64,000 bases of DNA, from contig NZ_VFPH01000003.1 of assembly GCF_006717045.1 (NCBI RefSeq), positions 930,001 through 994,000 on the forward strand, in the 5' to 3' direction. The stretch is from Pseudonocardia cypriaca. Its GTDB lineage: Bacteria > Actinomycetota > Actinomycetes > Mycobacteriales > Pseudonocardiaceae. Shown here in pieces: positions 36,645 through 46,076 of this stretch. The translations under genes were made by a program, and so were the position numbers. Position 1 is the first letter of the stretch, and each line of letters opens with the position of its first letter. Under the pieces are notes generated by a model. It saw only the letters and a program-made list of their open reading frames with translations. It ran no database searches and was not told where the DNA came from.

Positions 36645-38562
36645 GACCGCCGCCGGAGAAGAACGCGGTCTGGTCCGACCGCGGCCGGTAGATCCGGTAC
36701 ACGGGCACCCCGTCGACGATCTCCGCCTGCACCGGCCGGGCACTGCCGGGGCGCAGCGGAACCGCGTCGGGTCTGCGGTAGATCACCCGGTCGTCCATCT
36801 CGCCGGAGTCGCCCCAGCTCGGCATACCGCCGGTGGTCACCGCGTCGTCAGGAGGCGGCGGCAACGCGCGGCGGCGCGCGGCGGGAACGGCAGCGCGCTG
36901 CGGCGGCTCCGGGCTCGTGCTCCGCGGTGCGGGCACGTCCGCGGCGGGAGTGGACACCCGCATGGCCGGCTCCGACTCCGGGCGCGCGCCCCCCGGCCGG
37001 CCCGCGGACGCCATCGCGCCGCGCCGCTCGTCCCACCACCGGGTCTGGCGGTCGTCGTCGTCGGCCGCGGCGCCTCGCACCCGCTGCCACACCCGCGACA
37101 TCGGCCCGGTGCCCGCGCCGGGCACGATGCCGCCGAACTGCTCGCGGGTGAGCGACACCATCGACACCAACCGCCGGAACGGCCGCGCGACGGCCCACAG
37201 GACGACCGTCACCACGCCGGTGACGAGCAGCGCCAGCCACAGGCCGATCCCGGAACCGGGCCGGAACAGCGACACGACGAGCAGCGCGTGCAGGCCGGCG
37301 AGCGCGCCGACGACGAGCGTGTTGACGATCGCGGCGCCGGCGACGCGCAGCAGCGCCGGCATGATGTCCGGCTTGAGGATCGCGATGACGGCGACGGCGG
37401 GCGCCGTCATGACCATGAGCCGCAGCACCAGCATCGCCACCAGCACGAGCACCTTCGACAGCAGCTGGAACAGCGCGATGCACATGGCCTGGACGACCGC
37501 GAGGACGCCCGCGCCGACCCGGCTGCCGGACTCGCCCTGGAAGTACGGGTACCGGTCGCCCATGCGCGCGGCGATCGCGGCGAAGTCGGCCTTCTTCTGC
37601 TCGGCCAGCTGCAGCGTGTCCTGGCGCTGGTCGACCTCGTCGATGGTGAACGTCTGCGCCCGCAGCAGGTCGCGGCCCAGCTCCTGGGCCTGCGGCACGT
37701 CCGGCGCACCGAACTCGCCACGTAGCCAGTTCTGGTAGATGACCTGGTCGACGAGCACCGTCGGCAGGGTGTCCCTGGTGCCGAGCCCGATCTGGCCCAG
37801 GAAGCCCTCCTGCATCTGGGTGACCCCGTCGAGCAGCAGGGGGTCGGCCGCCTTCGCCCAGTCGACGGGCGCGAGGTAGGCCGCCGACCCGACCACGAGC
37901 GCCACCACCGCGAGGGCCGCGCGCTGGGTCTGCCGGGCCAGGTCACCGCGCAGCGCGAGCACCAGCAGGATGACGGCGAGCAACAGCAGCACCGGGCCGA
38001 TGAACGTGGTGAACACCGCGTCGTACATGGCGCGGGTGCCGTTGCCGATCAGCTGGTCCAGCGGGGAGAGCAGCTCGCCGCCGTCGGCGATGAGGTAGTG
38101 CGCCCAGTTGACCCCGCCGACCGCGAACTTCGCGACGTTCAGGGCCTGGTTGCCCAGCCACGTATCGGTGGTGGTGGACGGGTTGAAGGCCGCGCCCGCA
38201 CACCCGATGTCGTAGTTGTGCCAGACAAGTCCGGCGTAGCCGACCTCGCGGTAGACGCTTCCCTCGATCCCACCCGACGCCCGAGGCGGGTCGAGCGAGC
38301 CGACTAGCCCGGTGCCGGGCCGGTCCGGCTCCGGCGACTCCTTGCAGTCGAACCCCTGCCCGAACGCGGGCTGCCCGAGCAGGACGGAACCCCCGACGAG
38401 CCCGGCGACGATCAGCATGGCGGCGCGCCGGCGCGGCCGGGCGCCGGCATCTCCTCGGCGCCGCCGCGCACGGCCGCGGCGCAGGCCGGCGGCGACCGCC
38501 GCCGCGATCACCAGGGCGACCGGCAGCCATCCTGCGGCTGCCGGGGTGCCTCCGGGCATCAC
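36634..38562 (-). CDS. VirB6/TrbL-like polytopic membrane protein
   Basis: The protein of about 642 residues has an N-terminal hydrophobic segment and a signal-like region (LIVAGLVGGSVLLGQPAFGQ), then an extracytoplasmic part with Cys. A core of about six membrane helices follows (for example VFTTFIGPVLLLLAVILLVL, LALLVTGVVTVVLWAVA), then a long Pro/Arg-rich cytoplasmic tail. This matches TrbL/VirB6/ConG-type channel proteins. The start is GTG 38562 or ATG 38559, overlapping the ATPase stop (GTGATG). Its stop overlaps the next gene. Confidence 0.85.
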   Translation of the reverse strand: MMPGGTPAAAGWLPVALVIAAAVAAGLRRGRARRRRGDAGARPRRRAAMLIVAGLVGGSVLLGQPAFGQGFDCKESPEPDRPGTGLVGSLDPPRASGGIEGSVYREVGYAGLVWHNYDIGCAGAAFNPSTTTDTWLGNQALNVAKFAVGGVNWAHYLIADGGELLSPLDQLIGNGTRAMYDAVFTTFIGPVLLLLAVILLVLALRGDLARQTQRAALAVVALVVGSAAYLAPVDWAKAADPLLLDGVTQMQEGFLGQIGLGTRDTLPTVLVDQVIYQNWLRGEFGAPDVPQAQELGRDLLRAQTFTIDEVDQRQDTLQLAEQKKADFAAIAARMGDRYPYFQGESGSRVGAGVLAVVQAMCIALFQLLSKVLVLVAMLVLRLMVMTAPAVAVIAILKPDIMPALLRVAGAAIVNTLVVGALAGLHALLVVSLFRPGSGIGLWLALLVTGVVTVVLWAVARPFRRLVSMVSLTREQFGGIVPGAGTGPMSRVWQRVRGAAADDDDRQTRWWDERRGAMASAGRPGGARPESEPAMRVSTPAADVPAPRSTSPEPPQRAAVPAARRRALPPPPDDAVTTGGMPSWGDSGEMDDRVIYRRPDAVPLRPGSARPVQAEIVDGVPVYRIYRPRSDQTAFFSGGGRAD

Positions 38563-41500
38563 CGACGGGCCTCCCCGGCCGCGGGAACGCGGCCACCGGC
38601 GGAACGATCGGCGCCGTCGACGGCGGACGGCTCGTCGTCCAAGTCGGAGCCGGGGTCGATGTCACCGAGCAGGTCGAAGTCCTCGTCGGCGCGAAGGTGG
38701 GGCCGGTCGCCGTTGCGGGCGGCGGCCAGGCCACCCGGAACGGTGCCGAGCAGGCGGTCCGTGTCGTCGAGGTCGTCGAACTCGTCGTCCCCCTCGAGGT
38801 CGTCGCCGAGGTCGCTGCCCAGGTCGACGACGGAGTTGCCCCGCCTGCCGAGCACCACGGGGCGGGACGGCATCGGCTCGTCGGGCGCGTGCACCGCGGC
38901 CGGGGTGACGACCGGCGCGCCGCTCACGGAGATCCGGTTGGCGTCCGGGTTGGTGTCGAGGGCCTCGCGGACGTGCTCGAGGTGCGGCGCCTCCAGGTCG
39001 ATCCGGATCTTCTCCACGCCGCCGTGCCCGTCGGCGAAGATGAACTGGCGCGGGGTGTCGTCGGGCCGGTCGTCGTTGCGCGGGCGCGGCGACAGTGTGC
39101 CGAGCATCTGCTCGTAGCCCACGCCGGTGGGCACCTTCAGCAGCCGCAGCGCGTCGCGCTGGGCCTCCTCGTCGTCGGTGCGGCCCACGAACACGGCGTT
39201 GACCAGCGACGCGAACCCGGAGACCCGCAGCAGGTCGCCCGCCAGCTGCGAGGCGAAGAGCGCGCGCACGTTGAACTTGCGGGAGTCACGGGCGAGCCGG
39301 TCGATCAGCACCTTGCCGGTGGGCACCTGCGACAGGAAGTGGGTCTCGTCGAGGGCCACGCCCTTGCGCAGGTTGCGGTCGGCGTCGTAGATGGTGCGCT
39401 GCGTCAGCCAGGACGCCAGGTTGAGCAGCTCGACGGCCAGGGCCTCCGCGTCGGTCCACTCCTCGCGCGGGCTGCCGGGCCGGGGCAGCGTCATGCCCTG
39501 CATCGTGAGCACCGTGAGGCGGTAGTCGCGGTCGGCCTGCCACGGGTCGTCGCGGGAGGTGTCCGGGAACAGCAGGGCGGCCTGCGGAAGCTCCCGCCGT
39601 TCGGAGAGGAAGTCGGCCACGACGCCCGCGTGGTCCTCACCGTCGCGGGCGTGGCGGCGCAGCACGTCGATGACCTGGCCGGGGTGCCGGTCCGGGGATC
39701 CGCCGACCTCGCGCACGGCGCGCAGCAGCACGATCCGGGTGTGCGGGATCCGGGCGACGTCGAAGGGCAACAGCCCGGTGAGGACGTCGAGGACGAGCCT
39801 GCGGCGGGTGGCCGCGGCGAGCGACCGTTCCCGGCGCCACGCCCGCTCCGGGTCCTCCTCGTCGGCGAAGTGCTCCGGACGCGGCTCGGCGACAACGCGG
39901 TACGGGTTGAGGATGCCCGGGTCGGCGCGCAGCAGGTTGATGTGCCGGGAGAAGGGCGCCAGCTCGGGCAGGCGGGTGAGCTGCGCGAGCGGCCCCGACG
40001 GGTCCAGGAGCGTCCAGCGCGCGCCGGCCCGCAACGTCTTGTACGTGATCAGCCCGGTCAGGAACGACTTCCCGGACCCGAGGCCACCGATCACCGCCGT
40101 CAGCCCGGAGGCGCGGCGCACCTCCTGCGCGAGCCACGGGTCCCAGGCCACCGGTCGCCGGGTGGCGGTGCAGGTCTCACCGATCATGATGCCGCGCCGG
40201 TCGCCGACCGAAGCGGTGGCCGCCGGCACGGCTGATGCGGCCCACATCACCGAGCCGCGCCTGCGGTACGCGGTGGACGCGAGCGGCTCGCCGGGGATGA
40301 ACTCGCGCGCGTAGCGGTACTGGGCCTCGGGGTGCTCGATCTGCACCTTCGGCCGGTAGACGTCGAGCACCTGCTGCGCGCGGCTGATGGCCTCGGCCTC
40401 GTCCTTGCCCGACACGGCGATCCGCCACCAGCCGTACAGGCGCGTGTTGAGCTGGGTGAGCCCGCTGGTCAGCTCGTCCTCGACCTCGAGCACCCGGTCG
40501 GCCTGCCGCGCGAGCGACATCGGCGGGTCGAGGTCGTGGTCGTGGGTGTAGTGCCGGATCTGGCTGCGCACCTTCCCCATCTGGCGCTGCAGCTCGCCCG
40601 CGACCTCCTCGGGCTTGCGCACGTAGATGCGGGCCGACCACTCGACCGGGAAGGGCAGCCGGTCGGAGTGCTGCATCCACGGGTCGTCGACCTCGGGGAT
40701 GCGCAGGCCCTCCATCAGGCCGAGCGAGAGGACGGCGACGTTCCGGCTCACGGTCTGCGCGCGCAGCCGCCCGACCACCTGCACGGTTGGGGCGTAGGGC
40801 TCCTGCTGCATCTCGACGCCGTCGGTGAACGCGGCGAGGTCCTCGGTCTCCCAGCGGTGCGAACCGCCCGGCACGACGTTCAGCGTGCGCGGTGCGGGCA
40901 GGCCGAGCGCGCAGGACCGGTGCATCAGCCACGCGATGTCGTCGGACGAGGCCGGCACCGCGTCGAGCCCTGAACCGGCGACCAGCGCGTCCAGGTGGGC
41001 GACCTCGGAGGACAGCGCCTCGATCTCGGCGCGGACCGCGGCCGGAGCTACCTTGCCGAGCACCGGCGCGGCGCGCTCGACCCAGCGGTCGAGGGTGCGC
41101 CGCCCGGACACCTCGATGCCGAGGAACACCTCCTTGTCCGACATCGACAGGCCCATGAGGTGGCGCTGCTCGCCCTCGAGGAAGCCGTCCCAGCCCAGTG
41201 CCCCTGCGACGTCGGGCATCCGGCCGAGCGCGTTGTGGTCGAACGCCTCCGCCCACATGTGCACCGGGTACGGCCGCGTGGTGACCCGCAGGTGCAGCCA
41301 CCGGCCCTGCAGCTCGCCGAGCTGCGCCGCGATCTGGCGGATCAGCACCTCGCGCTGCGAGTCGCTGCGGAAGCTCCATGCCTGCGCCGCGAGCCGGTAC
41401 CAGGCCATGACCTGCGTGCCGGTGCGGGTCAGGTGCCCTTCGATGGAACGCAGCGCGATGTTCGGCTCGTACGTCGGCAGCCCGCCGTCACCCGCGAGCG

Positions 41501-41567
41501 CGCGGCCGCGCCTGCGGCTCGCGCGCTCGTTGGGTCTCCGATCCCGACCCGCGTCACCTCGTGACAC
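38559..41567 (-). CDS. VirB4/TraC-like secretion ATPase
   Basis: The 1,002-residue ATPase has Walker A VIGGLGSGKSF at about residue 493 and Walker B GVALDETHFLSQV near 740. In between lies LLDPSGPLAQL, typical of VirB4/ConE proteins. The N-terminal half (RLAAQAWSFRSDSQREVLI onwards) is the usual VirB4 N-domain. An acidic tail of about 100 residues (EGDDEFDDLDDTDRLLG) is an addition. GTG 41567 with GGAGGGG upstream is chosen; it overlaps the preceding gene by 14 bp. It would energise assembly of, or transport through, the membrane complex encoded by its neighbours. Confidence 0.93.
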   Translation of the reverse strand: MSRGDAGRDRRPNERASRRRGRALAGDGGLPTYEPNIALRSIEGHLTRTGTQVMAWYRLAAQAWSFRSDSQREVLIRQIAAQLGELQGRWLHLRVTTRPYPVHMWAEAFDHNALGRMPDVAGALGWDGFLEGEQRHLMGLSMSDKEVFLGIEVSGRRTLDRWVERAAPVLGKVAPAAVRAEIEALSSEVAHLDALVAGSGLDAVPASSDDIAWLMHRSCALGLPAPRTLNVVPGGSHRWETEDLAAFTDGVEMQQEPYAPTVQVVGRLRAQTVSRNVAVLSLGLMEGLRIPEVDDPWMQHSDRLPFPVEWSARIYVRKPEEVAGELQRQMGKVRSQIRHYTHDHDLDPPMSLARQADRVLEVEDELTSGLTQLNTRLYGWWRIAVSGKDEAEAISRAQQVLDVYRPKVQIEHPEAQYRYAREFIPGEPLASTAYRRRGSVMWAASAVPAATASVGDRRGIMIGETCTATRRPVAWDPWLAQEVRRASGLTAVIGGLGSGKSFLTGLITYKTLRAGARWTLLDPSGPLAQLTRLPELAPFSRHINLLRADPGILNPYRVVAEPRPEHFADEEDPERAWRRERSLAAATRRRLVLDVLTGLLPFDVARIPHTRIVLLRAVREVGGSPDRHPGQVIDVLRRHARDGEDHAGVVADFLSERRELPQAALLFPDTSRDDPWQADRDYRLTVLTMQGMTLPRPGSPREEWTDAEALAVELLNLASWLTQRTIYDADRNLRKGVALDETHFLSQVPTGKVLIDRLARDSRKFNVRALFASQLAGDLLRVSGFASLVNAVFVGRTDDEEAQRDALRLLKVPTGVGYEQMLGTLSPRPRNDDRPDDTPRQFIFADGHGGVEKIRIDLEAPHLEHVREALDTNPDANRISVSGAPVVTPAAVHAPDEPMPSRPVVLGRRGNSVVDLGSDLGDDLEGDDEFDDLDDTDRLLGTVPGGLAAARNGDRPHLRADEDFDLLGDIDPGSDLDDEPSAVDGADRSAGGRVPAAGEARR

Positions 41568-42009
41568 GCGAACGCCCCTCCCGACGGCCGGGCTGGACCC
41601 GGCGTCCTGCCTGCTGCGGCTTTCCCCGCCGACGCACCTTGCGTGGCCCGACGGCCGGGCCGACGCGCACGTGGCTCGAGCGGATGACCCCACCGGTCGC
41701 GGCGGTGCGTCGCCGCGGGCCCGAGATCTCGTGCCGGAAGAGCCCGACGACCTGGCCGAGCGGGCGCTCGTAGTCGATGCGCTGGCCGATGAACCGCGTG
41801 ATCAACACAGTGAGCACGAGCGCCCACGCGACCGAGAAGAAGTCGAGCCCGATCCCGACCCGGCGCTGGACGAACATGATGACGATCATGACGAGGAGGC
41901 CGAGACCGTAGCTCACGTACCTCGCGCGCCAGGGGAACGTGGCGCGCGGCGGCCCGAGCCAGACGGAGTCGACGCGGTAGATCTCGTCGTCGGTGCGGAC
42001 GAGCATCAC
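41554..42009 (-). CDS. PrgI/TcpE-like small membrane protein of the T4SS-like operon
   Basis: The 151-residue protein has a short N-terminal beta part (EIYRVDSVWLGPP) and two adjacent membrane helices (YVSYGLGLLVMIVIMFV; VAWALVLTVLITRFIG). Its tail is very basic and rich in Arg, Gly and Lys. Placement directly before a VirB4 ATPase and the two-helix layout match PrgI/TcpE/VirB3-type proteins; family assignment is inferred. GTG 42009 (or ATG 42006) overlaps the upstream stop as GTGATG. Confidence 0.75.
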   Translation of the reverse strand: MMLVRTDDEIYRVDSVWLGPPRATFPWRARYVSYGLGLLVMIVIMFVQRRVGIGLDFFSVAWALVLTVLITRFIGQRIDYERPLGQVVGLFRHEISGPRRRTAATGGVIRSSHVRVGPAVGPRKVRRRGKPQQAGRRVQPGRREGRSRVTR

Positions 42010-42266
42010 CCGACGAGGAGACCGGCCAGGAAGCTGCCGATCTCCGGGCCGTTGCCGGACACCGCGATGCCGAGGGCGATGAGGCCGACGATCAGGCCGA
42101 CGCTGCGGCGCGCGACGCCTGCGTTGTCACCCTTGCCTCCTATCCACAGGAGGATGATCGCGATGCCGAGCAGGATGAGCGGGATCACGTTGTCCTGGAT
42201 CCACCCTTGGAGACCGCCGGTGCTCAGGGTCTGCGCCTGCAGTACGAGCACCTGTGGTCCGGTCAT
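42006..42266 (-). CDS. Small two-helix membrane protein (VirB2/TrbC-like), first gene of the operon
   Basis: The 86-residue protein has two hydrophobic helices (VIPLILLGIAIILLWIGG; VGLIVGLIALGIAVSG) separated by a short basic loop (DNAGVARRS), the layout of TrbC/VirB2 pilin-like proteins or small ConC/D-type components. ATG 42266 has a strong GAGGAGG site. It opens a seven-gene minus-strand operon whose genes mostly overlap. Pilin identity is a guess from size, topology and position. Confidence 0.75.
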   Translation of the reverse strand: MTGPQVLVLQAQTLSTGGLQGWIQDNVIPLILLGIAIILLWIGGKGDNAGVARRSVGLIVGLIALGIAVSGNGPEIGSFLAGLLVG

Positions 42267-42695
42267 GACGGCTCCTCCTCGTGGCGCTGCCAACCCGAGT
42301 TCGCCGCGTACCCGACACCTCGGGCTGGTGGTCGCCCGACCTTGGTCTGCTCGGGCATTCGCGCACGAGTAGACCATGTTGACCACCGGGAGCATAGCGA
42401 GTCGCCCGCGCGTCAGAGGCGACCGACACGGACAGCGATTCGCCGGGGCGCAGGGGTGAACGGCGAGATCGTGACGCCGGATCTGGACCGGTTGAGTGAC
42501 GAATTTCCGCCGCGCACCCGAAGGCGTGACCACCGACGGCGGGTTAGGGTCACATCGCGCTCCGCTGTTACCAGTGAGTAAGTTACGGTCTGATCAGCCG
42601 GAACGACGCCGGCGCGCGGCGGGGAGCACCGGTCTACCCTGCTCCGCAACGGCCCGCGGTCCACCACCCGCGGCGCCAGCCCTTGGAGGAAAGCC
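42267..42695. other. Divergent intergenic region between T4SS-like operon and Fe-S reductase
   Basis: No gene is seen in these 429 bases. They should hold promoters in both directions. An imperfect inverted repeat TTACCAGTGAGTAA at 42568-42581 resembles TetR-type operators and lies about 115 bp upstream of the reductase start; a partial direct repeat GTTAC flanks it. No boxes are assigned with confidence. Confidence 0.5.
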
Positions 42696-45140
42696 GTGGT
42701 TGTCAGACTCGTCATCGGACTGGCGATGACAGTGCTCGCCCTGGCGGTGTCCGGCCGCCGCGCCTACTGGCTCTACACGCTGATCAGGTCCGGGCAACCG
42801 GCGCACGACCGGCTCCAGCAGATGAACGAGCGGATCAAAGCGCAGTTCGTCGAGGTGTTCGGCCAGCGCAAGCTGCTGCGCTGGTCGGTGCCCGGCCTCG
42901 CCCACTTCTTCACGTTCTGGGCGTTCGTGATCTTGATCACCGTCTACCTCGAGGCGTACGGCGCGCTGTTCGACCACGACTTCCACATCCCGCTGATCGG
43001 CCGCTGGCCCGTCCTCGGGTTCCTGCAGGACCTGATCGCGTCACTGGCGCTGATCTCGATCGCCGTGTTCACGGTGATCCGCATCCGCAACGCCCCGAAG
43101 CGGCTGGAGCGGGCGTCGCGGTTCTACGGCTCCCACACCGCAGGCGCGTGGCTCATCCTCTTCATGATCTTCAACGTGCTGTGGACGATGTTCTTCTTCC
43201 GCGGCGCGTCGGCGGCGCTGGGCGTGTTCCCGTACGAGTCGGGCGCGTTCGTCTCACTGGCCGTCGGCGAACTGTTCGCCGGAGTTCCGGAGAGCACGCT
43301 GTTCGTGCTGGAGAGCATCGGCCTGCTGCTGCACATCGGCGTGATGCTGGTGTTCACCGTGATCATCGCCTACAGCAAGCACCTGCACATCTTCACCGCC
43401 CCGCTCAACGTGTCCGCCAAGCGGCTGCCGAAGGCGCTCGGGCCGCTGCAGCCCATCGAGCACGAGGGCAAGCCGATCGACTTCGAGGACCCGCCGGACG
43501 AGGCGGCGTTCGGTCGCGGCAAGGTCGAGGACTTCACGTGGAAGGGCATGCTCGACTTCGCGACCTGCACGGAGTGCGGTCGCTGCCAGAGCCAGTGCCC
43601 GGCTTGGAACACCGGCAAGCCGTTGTCCCCGAAGCTCGTGATCATGGACCTGCGCGACCACCTGCTCGCCAAGGCCCCCTACATCATCGGCGGCCAGGAC
43701 ATGCCCGAGGAGGGCGCGGTCTCCGTCAAGGGCGGAGCCGACCAGGCGGGCGGCCCTGTCGATGCTTCCGGGGGCCACCACGTGCCGGAGTCCGGCTTCG
43801 GCCGCGTCCCCGGGTCGGGGCCGGAGCAGGCCGCGCGGCCGCTGGTCGGCACCCTCGAGCAGGGCGGGGTGATCGACCCGGACGTGCTGTGGTCCTGCAC
43901 CACCTGCGGGGCGTGCGTCGAGCAGTGCCCGGTGGACATCGAGCACGTCGACCACATCGTCGACATGCGCCGCCACCAGGTGCTGATCGAGTCCGAGTTC
44001 CCCTCCGAGCTCGGCGTGCTGTTCCGCAACCTGGAGAACAAGGGCAACCCCTGGGGTCAGAACGCCAAGGACCGCCTGGAGTGGACGAAGAACCTCGACT
44101 TCGAGGTCCCGGTCTTCGACGGCGAGCTCTCACCCGACACCGAGTACCTGTTCTGGGTCGGGTGCGCGGGCGCGTTCGACGACAACGCCAAGAAGACCGT
44201 CCGCGCCACCGCCGAGCTGCTGCACCGCGCAGGCGTCGACTACGTGGTGCTCGGGCCGGAGGAGTCGTGCACCGGTGACCCCGCCCGCCGCTCCGGCAAC
44301 GAGTTCCTCTTCCAGATGCTCGCCCAGCAGAACGTCGAGGTGCTGAACGCGGTATTCGACGGCCGGGAGCCGGGCACGCGCAAGATCGTGACGACCTGCC
44401 CGCACTGCCTCAACACCCTCGGCCGCGAGTACCCGCAGCTGGACGGGCACTACGAGGTCGTGCACCACACCCAGCTGCTCAACAAGCTGGTGCGCGAGGG
44501 CAAGCTCGTGCCGGTCGCCGCGCCCGACGCGATGACCGACGTGACCTACCACGACCCGTGCTACCTGGGCCGGCACAACGAGGTCTACGCCGAACCCCGC
44601 GAGCTCGTCGGGGCCGCAGGCGTCAAGTTGGCCGAGATGCCCCGGCACGCCGACCGGTCCTTCTGCTGCGGCGCCGGTGGAGCGCGCATGTGGATGGAGG
44701 AGAAGATCGGCAAGCGGGTCAACCTCGAACGCGTCGACGAGGCCCTGTCCACCGGGGCGGAGAAGATCGCGACGGGCTGCCCGTTCTGCCGCGTGATGTT
44801 CTCCGACGGCCTCACCCAGCGCCAGAGCGAGGACAAGGGCGCAGGCGTCGAGATCCTCGACGTCTCGCAGATGCTGCTCGCCTCCGTCAAGCGCGGTGAC
44901 GGCGCCGGGAACGGCCACGTCACCGACACGGTGGACGCCCTCGGCGCCGGGGCGCCGCCCACCGCCGACACGACGCCGGCCAGCGGCACCCTTGCGAACG
45001 GTGCGGGCGACGAGTCGGCGGCCCAGGCGGATCCGGCGGGCGACGTCTCGGTCGGGGGTGCGAGCACCGGAGGCGCCGAGCCGAAGGGCGCGCGCGCCGA
45101 CGGATCGGCATCGGACCAGGAACGCTCGACCGGGCAGTGA
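42696..45140 (+). CDS. Membrane Fe-S oxidoreductase, heterodisulfide-reductase-like (Rv0338c-type)
   Basis: The 814-residue protein has an N-terminal membrane domain of about six helices (to residue ~235). Two 4Fe-4S ferredoxin-type motifs follow (CTECGRCQSQCP and CTTCGACVEQCP), then two CCG/HdrB-like domains (TTCPHCLNTLGREYP; YHDPCYLGRHNE with FCCGAGGARMWMEE). A Gly/Pro-rich insert of about 45 residues lies between the Fe-S motifs, and a low-complexity tail of about 80 residues ends the protein. This matches the actinobacterial membrane Fe-S reductase family, which is thought to move electrons from the quinone pool to an unknown acceptor. GTG 42696 has TTGGAGGAAAG upstream. Confidence 0.9.
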   Translation: MVVRLVIGLAMTVLALAVSGRRAYWLYTLIRSGQPAHDRLQQMNERIKAQFVEVFGQRKLLRWSVPGLAHFFTFWAFVILITVYLEAYGALFDHDFHIPLIGRWPVLGFLQDLIASLALISIAVFTVIRIRNAPKRLERASRFYGSHTAGAWLILFMIFNVLWTMFFFRGASAALGVFPYESGAFVSLAVGELFAGVPESTLFVLESIGLLLHIGVMLVFTVIIAYSKHLHIFTAPLNVSAKRLPKALGPLQPIEHEGKPIDFEDPPDEAAFGRGKVEDFTWKGMLDFATCTECGRCQSQCPAWNTGKPLSPKLVIMDLRDHLLAKAPYIIGGQDMPEEGAVSVKGGADQAGGPVDASGGHHVPESGFGRVPGSGPEQAARPLVGTLEQGGVIDPDVLWSCTTCGACVEQCPVDIEHVDHIVDMRRHQVLIESEFPSELGVLFRNLENKGNPWGQNAKDRLEWTKNLDFEVPVFDGELSPDTEYLFWVGCAGAFDDNAKKTVRATAELLHRAGVDYVVLGPEESCTGDPARRSGNEFLFQMLAQQNVEVLNAVFDGREPGTRKIVTTCPHCLNTLGREYPQLDGHYEVVHHTQLLNKLVREGKLVPVAAPDAMTDVTYHDPCYLGRHNEVYAEPRELVGAAGVKLAEMPRHADRSFCCGAGGARMWMEEKIGKRVNLERVDEALSTGAEKIATGCPFCRVMFSDGLTQRQSEDKGAGVEILDVSQMLLASVKRGDGAGNGHVTDTVDALGAGAPPTADTTPASGTLANGAGDESAAQADPAGDVSVGGASTGGAEPKGARADGSASDQERSTGQ

Positions 45141-45156
45141 GGCGCGGACGCGCCTC

Positions 45157-46065
45157 TCAGCCGGCGCAGGGTGCGAAGCCGCGCACGGCGAAGCGCTGGA
45201 CCGACGGGTCGGTCTGCATGATCAGGATGCGTCCGAGCTCCCGCCCGGCGGCGCCGGACCATGCCGTCGAGCACGCGTCGACGACCAGCCCGTCCGGGGA
45301 CGCCTGCGGCTGAGGCAGCTGCTTCTCGTCCTGGCCGGGCACCCCGGAGGTCCGGCGGTGCAGCTCCGCCACGGCATCCGGGCAACTCGCGACGCCGACC
45401 GCCGCGAGGAGCTGACCTTCAGCCTCGGGCGTGAGGAGCCGGCAGACCGGGTCCGCGTCGTCCTGCTGCACGGCGGTGAGGAGTGCAGGCAGGACGCGGG
45501 CCGGACGCGCCTCGCCCAGCTGCACGCGCATCGGATCGCCCGCCCTGGCCTGCATCTGCTCCATCTCGACCCGGTCCTGGCGCAGCGACGTGCCGAAGCC
45601 GATCCCGCTCACCACGCACAGCACCGCCCCGACGGCCGCGAGCCGCCACCACGGCAGCTGCGCCAGCCCGGCCAGCAGGATGCCGATGCTCGCCGCCATC
45701 GCCCAGGCCCACGGGCCGGTGCTCAACATCAGCCCGATGACGACCGCGAGGCAGGCGAGCGGGACGTCCCAGCCTCGGAGCGGGCCGTCGAGCCGGAGCA
45801 GTCGCAGCACGACGAGTGCGACGATCCCGATCAACCAGGGGATCCAGGAGAAGCCGGCGAACGGCCAGAGCAGCAGTGCCGCAGCCAGGACGGCGAGGCC
45901 CGCGGCGCCGCGGGGCGAGCGGGACAGGCGGCGCCAGTCGAACCGCGGTCGTGGTGGCTGCGAGTCGTTGCCCGAGGTGGGGCCGGGTTGGACCGGTACG
46001 GGCGGCGGGTACGCCGGACGCGTCTCGGGAAGCCACGGGTGGCCGGGTTCGCGCGGCGGTTCCAC
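45157..46065 (-). CDS. Membrane protein with C-terminal extracytoplasmic domain, function unknown
   Basis: The protein of about 302 residues has a Pro-rich cytoplasmic N-terminus and four to five membrane helices (for example GAAGLAVLAAALLLWPFAGF, AAVGAVLCVVSGIGFGTSL). The C-terminal domain of about 130 residues has three Cys (DPVCRLL, VASCPDA, VDACSTAW) and an NTF2-like look. GTG 46065 is chosen because the longer frame runs into the neighbouring regulator. It is convergent with the Fe-S reductase (16-bp gap). No family recognised. Confidence 0.75.
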   Translation of the reverse strand: MEPPREPGHPWLPETRPAYPPPVPVQPGPTSGNDSQPPRPRFDWRRLSRSPRGAAGLAVLAAALLLWPFAGFSWIPWLIGIVALVVLRLLRLDGPLRGWDVPLACLAVVIGLMLSTGPWAWAMAASIGILLAGLAQLPWWRLAAVGAVLCVVSGIGFGTSLRQDRVEMEQMQARAGDPMRVQLGEARPARVLPALLTAVQQDDADPVCRLLTPEAEGQLLAAVGVASCPDAVAELHRRTSGVPGQDEKQLPQPQASPDGLVVDACSTAWSGAAGRELGRILIMQTDPSVQRFAVRGFAPCAG

Positions 46066-46076
46066 GCGGCCCGAGG

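Noticed and set aside
34530..42266. Interpretation of the secretion-like operon as an integrative conjugative element.
   Set aside because: No relaxase, coupling protein, integrase or flanking repeats are visible, and base composition matches the flanks.
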